From Aristolochia californica (lineage: Eukaryota > Streptophyta > Magnoliopsida > Piperales > Aristolochiaceae), in contig JARWKL010000006.1 of NCBI GenBank assembly GCA_029961685.1, positions 12,964,748-13,028,747 of the forward strand: a stretch of 64,000 nucleotides of DNA. The letters run 5' to 3'. A program made the translations under genes and the position numbers. This document shows positions 35,792 to 49,834 of this stretch, one piece after another. How positions within the stretch are numbered: the first letter of the stretch is position 1; every line of letters begins with the position of its first letter. The notes beneath the pieces are model-generated. The model had not been told where the DNA came from. It ran no database searches and saw only the letters and a list, made by a program, of their open reading frames with translations.

Positions 35792-37485
35792 GGGTTGTAC
35801 TAGTGGAATTTCGCAAAAAAGGATAACAAAACTTTGTTGTTCTTTTTAAGTGCGTGAAATAATTTTTTGCGCTTACATTTAATATAATTTTCAATATTTT
35901 GCATACATAAACTCTAAAATTATCATTTTGTTGTGATCTATTTGCCTTTTTTTTTACGAGAAAAATGGGAGAGTAAAAACTCAAGTTTGGATTTGAAAAA
36001 AAATAGAACATCCAATATGGAAATGCACAAATACGGAGAGAGATAATTCCAAAAAGTATCTGTGATTTTTAAGGGTTTTAAACTCTTTCAGTTTTTTATA
36101 TATTGGGTTTTGCAATCATCGGAAGAGGGGGGGGGCATTTTTTACTGGGTGATGACTCCCAAACCGTAAGTCATTTCTAAAAAAAATTATAGCTGTTACA
36201 CATCATTAATCGATAAAAAAATTTATGATGATCTATGATTGTTAGGTCTGCTTTTTGTAAATTTGGCTAAAAGTGGGTTGTTTGGCTCTAGTAAACATCT
36301 CACCGCTTGTTAACTTGAGAATTAATTTTTTTCTACTCAAAATTTTATGATCATGAGGTCATTTTCAGCTTCAACATGTTTCAGGCATCCATGTTCACCT
36401 CATTTAAAATATGTTAAGATCAATTTGAAAAATCTTTCTTATAAAGTTCCACCAAGTTACTAGGGGTTGTACTTGTGGAATTTTCCAAAAAAGGATAACC
36501 AAACTTTGGTGTTCTTTTTTAGTGCATGAAATAATTATATGTACTTACATTTAATATAGATTTCAATTTTTTGCAAACATAAACTCTAAAATTTTCATTT
36601 TGTTGTGATCCATTTTCCTAATATTTTTGTTTCCGAGAAAAATAGTAATGTGAAAACTCAAGTTTGGATTTGGAAAAAATTTAACATACAAAATAGAAAT
36701 GCACAAAGGTTGAGAGAGATAATTCAAAAAATTATTTGTGATTTCTAAGGGTTGTAAACTCTTTTAGTTTTTTATATATTGGGTTTTGCAATCATCGGAA
36801 GAGGGGAGGCGAGGCATTTTTAACGGAGTGTTGACTCCCAAACCATAAGTCATTTCTAAAAAAAACTAAAGTTGTTACACATCATTAATCGATCAAAACA
36901 TTTACGGTGATATATGATTGTTAGGTCCACTTTTTGTAAAATAGGCAAAAAGTGGGTTGTTTGAATCTGGTAAATATCCCACCACACGCTAACTTGAGAA
37001 TTTAATTTTTTCTAGTCCTGGAAATTTTTGGATCATTAGGTCATTTGTATCTTCAACATGTTCCAGGCATGCATATCCACCACATTTAAAACATGTTAGG
37101 ATCTATTAGAGATCTCGTTCTTATAAAATTCCACCAAGCTATTAGGGGTTGTACTAGTGGAATTTCCCAAACATGGATAACAAAACTTTGGTGTTCATTT
37201 TTAGTGCGTGAAATAATTTTCTTCATTTAATTTTATTATAGTTTTCAATTTTTTACATACATAAACTCTAAAATTTTCATTTTGTTGTGATCTATTTCCA
37301 TTATCTTTTTGTTTACGAGAAAAATGGGAGAGTGAAAACTCAAGTTTGGATTTGAAAAAAAATTGAACTTCCAAAATGGAAATGCACAAATGCTGAGAGA
37401 GATAATTCCAAAAAGTATCTGCAATTTTTTAGGATTGTAAACTCTTTTAGTTTTTTATATATTGAATTTTGCAATCATCAAAAGA

Positions 37486-37505
37486 GGGGGGGGGGGGGGG
37501 GGGGG
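37486..37505 (+). repeat. Homopolymer of 20 G with G-rich continuation
   Basis: A 20-G run followed by TGGGGGGGGTGGGCG, at the standard G-tract position. Several runs of three or more G make this a strong quadruplex candidate. Confidence 0.85.
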
Positions 37506-38054
37506 TGGGGGGGGTGGGCGAGGCTTTTTAACTGAGTGGACTCTCCCAAACCATGAGTCATTTCTAACAAAAATTATAGCCATTACGCATAATTAATAGA
37601 TCAAAACATTTATGACGATCAATGATTGTTAGGTCCGCTTTTTGTAAAATAGGCAAAAAGTGGGTTATTTGGCTCAGGTAAATATCCCACCGCACGTTAA
37701 CTTGAGAATTTAATTTATTTTACTCCTTGAAATTTTTGCATCATTAGGTCATTTGGATCTTCAACATGTTTCAAGCATGCATCCACTACATTTAAAACCT
37801 GTTAGGATTCAATTAGAAATCACTTTCTTATAAAATTCCTCCTAGCTATTAGGGGTTGTACTAGTGGAATTTCCATCACATGGATAACAAAACTTTTGTG
37901 TTCATTTTTAGTGAATGAAATAATTTTCTTCATTTATATTTATTATATTCTTTAATTTTTTGCACTCAAAAACTCTGAAATTTTCATTTTGTTTTGATCT
38001 ATTTACCTTATCTTTGGGAGAGTGAAAACTCAAGTTTGGATTTGAAAAAAAATT

Positions 38055-38155
38055 GAACATCCAAACATGGATAACAAAACTTTGGTGTTCATTTTTAGTT
38101 CATTAAATAATATTATTCACTTACATTTATTTAATTTTTAATTTTTTGTATATTG
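38055..38155 (+). repeat. Composite satellite fragment with two joints
   Basis: At about 38061 AACATCCAAA(A) jumps to CCAAACATGGATAACAAAAC, returning to an earlier point of the unit. At about 38147 AATTTTTTG joins to TATATTGGG. The first joint is the same as the one at about 45600. Confidence 0.85.
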
Positions 38156-41100
38156 GGTTTTGCAATCATCGGAAGAGGGGGCATGGTATTTTTAACTGAG
38201 TGTTGACTCCCAAACTGTAAGTCATTTCTAACAAAAATTATAGCCGTTACACGTAATTAATCGATAAAAAAATTTATGATTATCTATGATTGTTAGATCC
38301 GCTATTTGTAAAATAGGCTAAAAGTGGGTTGTTTGGCTCTCGTAAATAATTCCACCCCACGTTAACTTGTGAATTAATTTTTTTCTACTCCTTGAAATTT
38401 TTGGATCATGAGGTCATTTTCATCTTCAACATGTTTCAGGCATCCATATCCACCACATTTAAAACATGTTAGGATCAATTAGAAATATCTTTCTTATAAA
38501 GTTCTACAAAGTGACTAGGGGTTGTACTAGTGAAATTTCTCAAACAAGGATAACAAAACTTTGGTGTTCATTTTTGTGCGTGAAATAATTTTCTGCACTT
38601 ACATTTAATATAATTTTCAATTGTTTGCATACATAAACTCTAAAATTTCATTTTGTTGTGATCTATTTGCCTTGTTTTACGAGAAAAATGGGAGAGTGAA
38701 AAATCAAGTTTGGATTTGAAAAAAAATTGAACATCCAAAATGGAAATGCACAGATGCAAAGAGAGATAATTCCAAAAAGTATCTGTGATTTTTAAGGGTT
38801 GTAAACTATTTCAGTTTTTTATATATTGGGTTTTGCAATCATCGGAAAACGGGGGGGAGGGGGGGGGGGCATTCTTGACTGAGTGTTTACTCCCAAACCG
38901 TAAGTCATTTCTAACAAAAATTATAGCCGTTACACATCATTATCAATAAAAAAATTTACGATAATCTATGGTTGTTAGGTCCGATTTTTGTAAAATTGGC
39001 TAAAAGTGGGCTGTTTAGCCTATAGTAAATATCCCACCGCTTGTTAACTTGAGAATTAATTTTTTTTCTACTCCTTGAAATTTTATGATCATGAGGTCAT
39101 TTTCATCTTCAACATATTTCAGGAATCCATATCCTCCATATTTAAAATATATTAAGATCAATTGGAAATATCTTTCTTATAAAGTTCCACCAAGTTAGTA
39201 GGAGTTGTACTAGTGGAATTTCCCAAAAAAGGATAACCAAACTTTGGTGTTCATTTTTGGTGCGTGAAATAATTTTCTGCACTTACATTTAATAAAGTTT
39301 TCCATTTTTTGCATACATAAACTCTAAACTTTTCATTTTGTTGTAATCCATTTTCCTAATCTTTTTGTTTCCAAGAAAAATAGTAATGTGAAAACTCAAG
39401 TTTGGATTTGAAAAAAATTGAACATACAAAATAGAAATGCACAAATGCTGAGAGAGATAATTCCAAAAAGTATCTATGATTTCTAAGGGTTGTAAACTCC
39501 TTTAGTTTTTTATATATTGGATTTTGTAATCATTGGAAGAGGGGAGGTGAGGCATTTTTAACTGAGTGTTGACTCCCAAACCATAAGTCATTTCTAACAA
39601 AAATTATAGCCGTTACACATCATTAATCAATCAAAACATTTACAAATGATCTATGAAATTTAGGTCCGCTTTTTTTAAAATAGGCAAAAAGTGGGTTGTT
39701 TGGCTCTGGTAAATATCCCACCGCACGTAAACTTGAGAATTTAATTTTTTCTAATCCTTGAAAATTTTGGATCATTAGGTCATTTGTATCTTCAAGATGT
39801 TTCAGGCATGCATATCCACCACATTTAAAACATGTTAGGATCAATTAGAAATCTCTTTCTTATAAAATTCTACCAAGCTATTAGGGATTGTACTAGTGGA
39901 ATTTCCCAAACATGGATAACAAAACATTGGTGTTCATTTTTAGTGCGTGAAATAATTTTCTTCATTTAATTTTATTATAGTTTTCAATTTCTTACATACA
40001 TAAACTCAAAAGAAATAATTTTTGTTTTGATCTATTTCCCTTATCTTTTTGTTTACGTGAAAAATGGGAGAGAGAAAACTCAAGTTTGGATTTGAAAAAA
40101 TGGAACATCCAAAATAGAAATGCGTAAATGGTGAGAGCTATAATTCCAAAAAGTATCTCTGATTATTAGGGATTTTAAACTCTTTTAGTTTTTTATATAG
40201 TGGGTTTTGCAAATAGCAGAAGAGGAGGGAGCATGGGGGGGTGGAGGCATTTGTTACTGAGTGTTGACACCCAAACTGTAAGTCATTTCTAACAAAAATT
40301 ATAGCCGTTACACATCATTAATCGATAAAAACATTTACGATGATCTGTCATTGTTAGGTCCGCTTTTTGTAAAATAGGCAAAAAGTGGGTTGTTTGGCTC
40401 TAGTAAATATCCCATCGCACGTTAACTTGAGAATTAATTTTTTTCTACTCCTTGAAATTTTTGGTTCATTAGGTCATTTGCAGCTTCAACATTTTTAAGG
40501 CATGCATATCCACCACATTTAAAATATTTTAGGATCAATTAGAAATCTCTTTCTTATAAGTTTCCTGCAAGCTATTAGGGGTTGTACTAGTGGAATTTCC
40601 CAAACAGGGATAACAAAACTTTGGTGTTCATTTTTAGTGCGTGAAATAATTTTCTTCACTTACATTCATTATAGTTTTCAAATTTTTGCATACATAAACT
40701 CTAAAATTTTCATTTTGTTGTGATCTACTTGCCTTTTCTTTTTGTTTACGAGAAAAATCAAAGAGTGAAAACTCAAGTTTGGATTTGAAAAACATTGAAC
40801 ATCTAAAATGGAAATGCACAAATGCTGAGAGAAGTAATTCCAAAAAGTATTTGTGATTTTTAACGATTTTAAACTCTTTTAGTTTTCTGTATATTGGGTT
40901 TTCCAATCATAGGAAGAGAGGGGTCGGGGGGGGTGGGGAGGCATTTTTAACTGAGTGTTGACTCCAAAACAGTAAGTCATTTCTAACAAACATGATAGTC
41001 GTTACACATCATTAATTGATCAAAAACATTTACAATGATCTATCATTGTTAGGACCCGTTTTTTCTAAAATAGGCAACAAGAGGGTTGTTAGGCTATGGT

Positions 41101-42281
41101 AAATATCCCACCGCACGTTAACTTGAGAATTTCTTATACCCCTTGAAATTTTTGTATCATTAGGTCGTTTGCATCTTCAATATGTTTAAGGCATGCATAT
41201 CCACCACATTTGAAACATGTTAGGATCAATCAGAAATCACTCTCTTATAAAGTTCCACCAAGTCATTAGGGGTTGTACTAGTGGAATTTCCCAAACATGG
41301 ATAACAAAACTTTGGTGTTCATTTTAAATGCGTGAAATAATTTTCTTCACTTAACTTTATTATAGTATTAATTTTTTTGCATACATAAACTCTAAAATTT
41401 TCATTTTGTTGTGATTTTTTTGCCTTATCTTTTTGTTTACAAGAAAGATGAGAGAGTGAAAAGTCATGTTTGGATTTAAAAAAAATTGAACATCAAAAAT
41501 TGAAATGCACAATGGCTGAGAGAGATAATTCTAAAAACTATCTATGATTTTTAAGGATTGTAAACTCTTGTAGTTTTTTATATATTGGGTTTTACAATCA
41601 TTTGAAGAGGGGGTCGAGGCATTTTTAATTGAGTATTGAGTCCCAAACCATAAGTCGATTCTTAAAAAAATTATAGCTGTTACACATCATTAATCGATCA
41701 AAACATTTATGATTATCTAAGATTGTTAGGACCACTTTTTGTAAAATAGGCAAAAAGTGGGTTGTTTGGCTCTGGTAAATATCCCACCTCACGTTAACTT
41801 GAGAATTTAAATTTTACTACTTGAAATTTTTGGATCATTAGGTCATTTGCATCATCAACATGTTTAAGGCATACATATCCACCTCATTTAAAACATGTTA
41901 GGATCAATCAGAAATCTCTTTCTTATAAAGTTCCACCATGTCATTAGGGGTTGTACGAGTTGAATTTCCCAAACAGGGATAACAAAACTTTGGTGTTCAT
42001 TTTTAGTGCATGAAATAATTTTTTTCACTTAAATTTATTATTGTTTTAAATTTTTTGCATACATAAACTCTAAAATTTCCATTTTGTTGTGATCTATTTG
42101 CCTTATTTTTTTTACGAGAAAAATGGGAGAGTGAAAACTCAAGTTTGGATTTGAAAAAAATTGAACATCCAAAATGGAAATGCACAAATTCAGAGAGAGA
42201 TAATTCAAAAATGTATTTGTGATTTTTAAGAACTGTAAAGCCTATTTTTTTTTTATATATTGGGTTTTGCAATCAATGGAA

Positions 42282-42283
<2 letters not shown>

Positions 42284-42320
<37 letters not shown>
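42284..42320 (+). repeat. Homopolymer of 37 G
   Basis: The longest G tract in the window, at the standard position after CAATGGAAGA and before TGCAAGGCATTTTTAACTG. Confidence 0.85.
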
Positions 42321-42321
<1 letters not shown>

Positions 42322-45300
42322 GCAAGGCATTTTTAACTGAGTGTTGACTCCCAAACCATAAGTCATTTCTAACAAGTATTATAGCCTTTACACATTATTA
42401 ATCGATCAAAACATTTACGATAATCTATGATTGTTAGGTTTGGGTTTTTTCAAATAGGAAAAAAGTGGGTTGTTTGGCTCTGGTAAATATCCCACCGCAC
42501 GTTAACTTGAGAATTTAATTTTTTCTACTCCTTGAAATTTTCGAATGATTACATCATTTGCTTCTTCAACATGTTTCAGGCATGCATATCCACCACATTT
42601 AAAACAGGTTAGAATCAATTAGAAATCTCTTTCTAATAAAATTCCAACAAGCTATTAAGAGTTGTATTAGTGGAATTTCCCAAACATGGATAACAAAACT
42701 TTGGTGTTCATTTTTTGTGCGTGAAATAATTTTCTTCACTTACATTCATTATAGTTTTTAATTTTTTTGCATACAAAAACACAAAAAATTTTATTTTTTT
42801 GTGATCTATTTGCCTTTTCTTTTTGTTCACGAGAAAAATGAGAGAGTGAAAACTCAAGTTTGGACTTGGAAAAAAATTGAACATCCAAAATGGAAATGCA
42901 CAAATGCTGAGAGAGATAATTCCAAAAAGTATCTGTGATTTTTAAGGATTTTGAATTCTATTAGTTTTTTATATATTGGGTTTTGCAATCATCGGAAGAG
43001 GGCGGGCGGCGAGGCATTTTTAATTGAGTGTTGACTCCCAAACCATAAGTCATTTCTAACAATCATTATAGCTGTTGCACATCATTAATCAATCAAAACA
43101 TTCACAATGATCTATGATCGTTAGGTCCGCCTTTTGTAAAATAGGCAAAAAGTGGGTTGTTTGGCTTGGGTAAATATCCCACCGCACGTTAACTTGAGAA
43201 TTTATTTTTTTCTACTCCTTGAAATTTTTGGATCATTAGGTCATTTGCATTATCAACATTTTTCAGGTATGCATATCCCCCACATTTATAACATGTTAGG
43301 ATCAATTAGAAATCTCTTTCTGATAAAGTTCCACCAAGTCATTAGGAAGTAGTAGTCCTTCCCAAACATGGGTAACAAAACTTTGGTGTTCATTTTTAGT
43401 GCGTGAAATAATTTTATTCTCTGACATTTATAATATTTTTCAACTTTTTGAAAACATAAACTCTAAAATTTTCATTTTGTTGTGATCTATTTGCCTTCCC
43501 TTTTTGTTTACGAAAAAAATAGTTGAGTGAAAATTCAAGTTTGGATTTGAAAAAAAATTGAACATCCAAAATGAAAAGCACAAATGCTGACAGAGATAAT
43601 TCCAAAAAGTATCTGTGATTTTTAAGGATTGTAAACTCTTTTAGATTTTATATATAGGGTTTTGCTATCATCGGAAGAGGGGGGACGAGGCATTTTTAAC
43701 TAAGTGTTCACTCCCAAACCATAAGTCATTTCTAACAAAAATTATAGCCGTTACACATCATTAATCAATTAAAAAATTTACGTTGATCTATGATTGTTAG
43801 GTCTGCCTTTTGTAAAAGAGGCAAAAAGTGTGTTGTTTGGCTCTGGTAAATATCCCACCGCATGTTAACTTGAGAATTTAATTTTTTCAACTACTTGAAA
43901 TGTTTGGATCATTAGGTCATTTGCATCTTCAATATGTTTCAGGCATGTAGATCCACCACATTTAAAACATGTTAGGATCAATTAGAAATTTCTTTCTTAT
44001 AAAATTCCACCAAGCTATTAGGGGTTGTACAAGTGGAATTTCCGAAACATGGATAACAAAACTTTGGTGTTCATTTTTAGTGCGTGAAATAATTTTATTC
44101 TCTTACATTTATTATAGTTTTCAATTTTTTGCATACATAAACTCTAAAATTTTCATTTTGTTGTGATCTATTTGCCTTTTTTTTTGTTTACAAGAAAAAT
44201 GGGAGAGTGAAAACTCAACTTTCGATTTGAAAAAAAATTGAACATCCAAATTGGAAAGTGCCCAAATTCTGAGAGAGATAATTCCAAAACGTATCTGTGA
44301 TTTTGAAGGATTGTAAACTCTTTTAGTCTTTTATATTTTGGGTTTTGCAATCATTAGAAGAGGGGGCGAGGCATTTCTAACAGAGTGTTGACTCCCCAAC
44401 CATTAGTCATTTCTAACAAAAAAATTAGCCGTTACACATCATTAATCGATCAAAACATTTACGATGATCTATGATTGGTAGGTCCGCTTTTTGTAAAATA
44501 GGCAAAATGTGGGTTGTTTGGCTTTGATAAATATCCCACCCCACGATAACTTCAGCATTTAATTTTTTCTACTCAATTTTTTTGGATCATTAGGTCATTT
44601 ACATGTTTCAAGCATGCATATCCCCCATATTTAAAACTTGTTAGGATCAATTAGAAATCTCTTTCTTATAAAGTTCCACCAAGTCATTAGGGGTTGTACT
44701 AGTGGAATTTCCCAAACATAGATAACAAAACTTTGGTGTTCATTTTTAGTGAATGTAATAATTTTATTCTCTTACTTTTATTATAGTTTTCAAAGTTTTT
44801 GCAAACATAAACTCTAATATTTTCATTTTGTTGTGATCTATTTGCCATATCTTTTTGTTTTAGAGAAAAAAGGGAGAGGGAAAACTCAAGTTTGGATTTA
44901 AAAAAAAATTGAACATCCAAAAAGGAAATGCACAAATGCTGAGAAAGATAATTCCAAAAAGCATCTGCGATTTTTAAGGATTTTAAACTGTTTTAGTTTT
45001 TTATATATTGGGTTTTGCAATCATCGGAAGAGGGGGTGAGTCATTTTTAGCTGAATGTTGACTCCCAAACCATAAGTCATTTCTAACAAAAATTATAGTT
45101 GTTTCACGTCATGAATCGATCAAAACATTTACGATGATCTATGATTGTTAGGTCCGCTTTTTGTAAAATGGCAAAAAGTGGGTTGTTTGGCTATGGTAAA
45201 TATCCCACAACACGTTAAATTGAGAATTTAATTTATTCTACTCCTTGAAATTTTTGGATCATCAGGTCATTTGCATCTTCAACATGTTTCAGGCATGCAT

Positions 45301-45584
45301 ATCCACCACGTTTAAAACATGTTAGGATTCAATTAAAAATATCTTTCTTATAAAATTCCTCCAAGTTGTTCGGGGTTGTACTAGTGGAATTTCAAAAACA
45401 TGGATAACAAAACTTTGGTGTTCATTTTTAGTGCATGAAATAATTTTCTTCAATAATACTTATTATAGTTTTTAATTTTTTGCATGCAAAAACTCTAAAA
45501 TTTTCATTTTCTTGTCATCTATTTACCTTATCTTTTTGTTTACGATAAAAATGGAAGAATGATAACTCAAGTTTCGATTTGAAA

Positions 45585-45660
45585 AAAAATTTAACATCCA
45601 AACATGGATAACAAAACTTTATGTTCATTTTTAATGCGTGAAATAATTTTATTCACTTAA
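45585..45660 (+). repeat. Composite satellite unit sharing the joint at about 38061
   Basis: AACATCC joins to AAACATGGATAAC, restarting the segment after the anchor without passing through the G tract. The enclosing interval 45318-46198 is about 880 bp. Confidence 0.85.
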
Positions 45661-48420
45661 TTTTTTTTATTTTTTTATTTTTTTGCATACGTAAACTCTA
45701 AAATTTTCATTTTATTGTGATCTATTTTCCTTATCTTTTTTATTATGAGAAAAAATGGAGAACGAATACTCAAGTTTGGATTTGAAAAAAAATTGAACAT
45801 CCAAAATGGAAATGCACAAATTCAAAGAGAGATAATTCCAAAAAGTATCTGTATTTTGAAGGGTTGTAAACTCTTTATGTTTTTTATATATTGGGTTTTG
45901 CAATTATTGAAAGAGGGGCGAGGCAGTTTTAACAGTGTTGACTCCCAAACCATAAGTCATTTCTAACCAAAATTATAGCCATTACACATCATTAATTGAT
46001 AAAAACATTTACGATGATCTATGATTTTTAGGTCCGCTTTTTGTAAAATTTGCTATAAGTGGCTTGTTTGGCTCTGGTAAATATCCCACAGCACGTTAAC
46101 TTGAGAATTAATTTTTTTCTACTCCTTGAAATTTTTGGATCATGAGGTCATTTTCATCTTCAACATGTTTCAGGCATCCATATCCACCACAGTTAAAACA
46201 TGTTAGGATCAATTAGAAATATCTTTCTTATAATGTTCCACCAAGTTACTAGGGTTTGTACTAGTGGAATTTCCCAAACAAGGATAATAAAACTTTGGTG
46301 TTCATTTTTAGTGCATGAAATAATTTTCTGCCCTTACATTTAATATAGTTTTCAATTTTTTTCATAAATAAACTCGAAAATTTTCATTTTGTTGTGATCC
46401 ATTTTCCTAATATTTTTGTTTCCAAGAAAAATAGGAAAGTGAAAACTGAAGTTTGAATTTGAAAAAAATTGATCATACAAAATGGAAATGTACAAATGCT
46501 GAGAGATGTAATTCCAAAAAGTATGTGTGATTTCAAAGGGTTGTAAACTCTTTTAGTTTTTTATATATTGGATTTTGCAACCATCGGAAGAGGGGAAGCG
46601 ACGCATTTTTAACTAAGTGTTGACTCCCAAACCATAAGTAATATCTAACAAAAATTAAAGCCTTTACACATCATTAATAGATCAAAACATTTACGATGAT
46701 CTATGATTGTTAGGTCCGCTTTTTGTAAAATAGGAAAAAAGTGGGTTGTTTGGCTCTGGTAAATATCCCACCGCTAGCTAACTTGAGAATTTAATTTTTT
46801 CTACTCCTAGATATTTTTGGATCATTAGGTCATTTGTATCTTCAACATGTTTTATGCATGAATATCCACCACATTTAAAACATGTTAGGATCAATTAGAG
46901 ATCTAGTTCGTATAAAATTCCACCAAGCTATTAGGGGTTGTACTAGTGGAATTTCCCAAACAAAGATAACAAAACTTTGGTGTTAATTTTTAGAGCGTGA
47001 AATAATTTTCTTCACTCACATTTGTTGTTGTTTTCAATTTTTTGCATAAATAATCTCTAATATTCTCATTTTCTTGTGATCAATTTGCCTTATCTTTTTA
47101 TTTACGTGAAAAATGGAAGTGTGAAAACTCAAGTTTAGATTTGAAAAAATATTGAACATCCAAAATGGAAATGCACAAATGCTAAGAGAGATAATTCCAA
47201 AAAGCATCTGTGATTTTTTAGGAAAGTAAACTGTTTTAGTTTTTTATATATTGTGTTTTGCGATCGTCGGAAGAGGGGTCGAGGCATTTTTTACTGAATG
47301 TTGACTCCCTAACCATAAGTCATTTCTAACAAAAATTATAGCAATTACACGTCATGAATCGATCCAAACATTTATGATGATCTATGATTGTTAGGTCTGC
47401 TTTTTGTAAAATGGCAAAAAGTGGGTTCTTTGACTCAGGTAAATAACCCACAACAAGTTAAATTGAGAATTTAATTTATTCTACTCGAAATTTTTGGATC
47501 ATTAGGTCATTTGCATGTTCAACATATTTCAGGCATGCATATTTACCACATTTAAAACATGTTAGAATTCAATTAGAAATCTCTTTCATATAAAATTCCA
47601 ACAAGCTATTACGGGTTGTACTAGTGGAATTTCCCAAACATGGATAACAAAACTTTGGTGTTCATTTTTAGTGCATGAACTAATTTTCTTCATTTACGTT
47701 TATTATAGTTTTCAATTTTTTACATCCAGAAACTCTAAAATTTTCATTTTGTTGTGATCTATTTCCCTTATCTTTTTGTTTACGAGAAAAATGGGAGAGT
47801 GAAAACACAAGTTTGGATTTGAAAAAAAATTGAACATCCAAAATGGAAAAGCACAAATGCTGAGAGAGATAATTCCAAAAAGTATTTATGATTCTTAAGG
47901 ATTGTAAACTCTTTTAGTTTGTTATATATTGGATTTTGCAATCATCGGAAGAGGGGGGCGAGGCATTTTTAACTTAATGTTGACTCTCTAACCATAAGTG
48001 ATATCTAACAAAAATTATAGGCATTACACATCATGAATTGATCAAAACATTGACGATGATCGATGATTGTTAGGTCCGCTTTTTATAAAATAGGCTAAAA
48101 GTCGGTTGCTTGGCTCTGGTAAATATCCCACCACACATTAACTTGAGAATTAATTTTTTTCTACACCTTGAAATTTTTGGATCATGAGGTCATTTTCATC
48201 TTCAACATGTTTCAGACATCCATTTCCACCACATTTAAAACCTGTTAGGATCAATTAGAAATATCTTTCTTATAAAGTTCCACCAAGTTACTAGGGGTTG
48301 TACTAGTGGAATTTCCCAAGCAAGGATAACAAAACTTTGGTGTACATTTTTAGTGTGTGAAATAATTTTCTGCACTTATATTTGATATAATTTTTAATTT
48401 TTTGCATACATAAACTCTAA

Positions 48421-48670
48421 AATTTTCATTTTGTTGTGATCTATTTGCCTTTTTTTACGAGAAAAATGGGAGATTGCAAACTCAAGTTTGGATTTGAAAA
48501 AAAATTGAACATCCAAAATGGAAATGCACAAATGCTGAGAGAGATAATTTTCATTTTGTTGTGATCTATTTGCGTTTTCTTTTTGTTTTAGGGGAAAATA
48601 CGAGAGTAAAAACTCAAGTTTGGATTTGAAAAAGCATTGAACATCCAAAATGGAAATGCACAAATTCTAA
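48421..48670 (+). repeat. 125-bp tandem duplication inside a satellite unit
   Basis: AATTTTCATTTTGTTGTGAT begins at 48421 and again at 48546. Both copies run to GAGAGAGATAATT. The duplication explains the 800-bp interval between anchors 48246 and 49047. Confidence 0.88.
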
Positions 48671-49834
48671 GAGAGATAATTCCAAAAAGTATCTGTGATT
48701 TTTAATGATTTTAAACTCTTTTAGTTTTTTATATATTGGGCTTTGCAATCATCAGAAGAGGGGGTGAGACATTTTTAACAGAGTGTTGACTCCCAAACCA
48801 TTAGTCATTTTTAACAAAAATTATAGCCGTTACACATCATTAATTGATAAAAACATTTACGATGATCTATGCTAGTTAGGTCCACTTTTTGTAAAATAGG
48901 CAAAAAGTGGGTTGTTTGGCTCAGCTAAATATCCCACCGCACGTTAACTTGAGAATTTAATTTTTTCTACTCCATGAAATTTTTGGATCATTAACTCATT
49001 TGCATCTTCAACATGTTTCAGAGATGCAAATCTACCACATTTAAAACATGTTAGGATCAATTAGAAATCTCTTTCTTATAAAATTCCACCAAGTTATGAG
49101 GGGTTGTATTAGTGGAATTTCCCAAGCGTGGATAACAAAACTTTGATGTTCATTTTTAGTGCATGAAATAATTTTTTCCCTTACATTTATTTTAGGTTTC
49201 AATTTTTTGCATACATAAACTCTAAAATTTCCATTTTGTTGTGATCTATTTGCCTTATCTTTTTATTTAAGAGAAAAAAAGGAGAGTGAAAACTGAAGTA
49301 TGGATTTGAAAAATGATTGAACATTCAAAATGGAAATGCACCAATGCTGAGAGATATAATTCCAAAAAGAATCTATGATTTTTAAGGGTTGCAAACTCTT
49401 TTAGTATTTTATATACTGGGTTTTGCAATCATCGGAAGAGGGGGGTGAGGCATTTTTAACCGAGTGTTGACTCCCAAACCATAAATCATTTCTAACAAAA
49501 ATTATAGCTGTTAGATATCATTAATCAATCAAAATATTTATGATCATCTCAGATTGTTAGGTCCACGTTTTGTAAAATAGGCAAAAAGTGGATTGTTTGG
49601 CTCTGGTAAATATCCCACCGCACGTTAACTTGAGAATTTAATTTTTTTCTTTTCCTTGAAATTTTTGGATCATTAGGTCATTTTCATCTTTGACATGTTT
49701 CAGGTATGCATATCCACCATATTTAAAACATGTTAGGATCAATTAGAAATCTCTTTCTTATAAAACTCCACGAATCTATTAGGGGTTGTACAAGTGAAAT
49801 TTTCCAAACATGGATAACAAAACTTTGGTGTTCA

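Noticed and set aside
35643..36011. A 122-codon minus-strand frame across the N gap
   Set aside because: Its central third is made of N, so the frame is an artefact of the gap.
37201..37389. A minus-strand frame of about 62 codons (MCISIL..., ending ...VSEENYFTH) recurring along the array
   Set aside because: It is antisense to the same satellite segment and truncated or extended at random between units, with biased low-complexity composition. It is not a gene.
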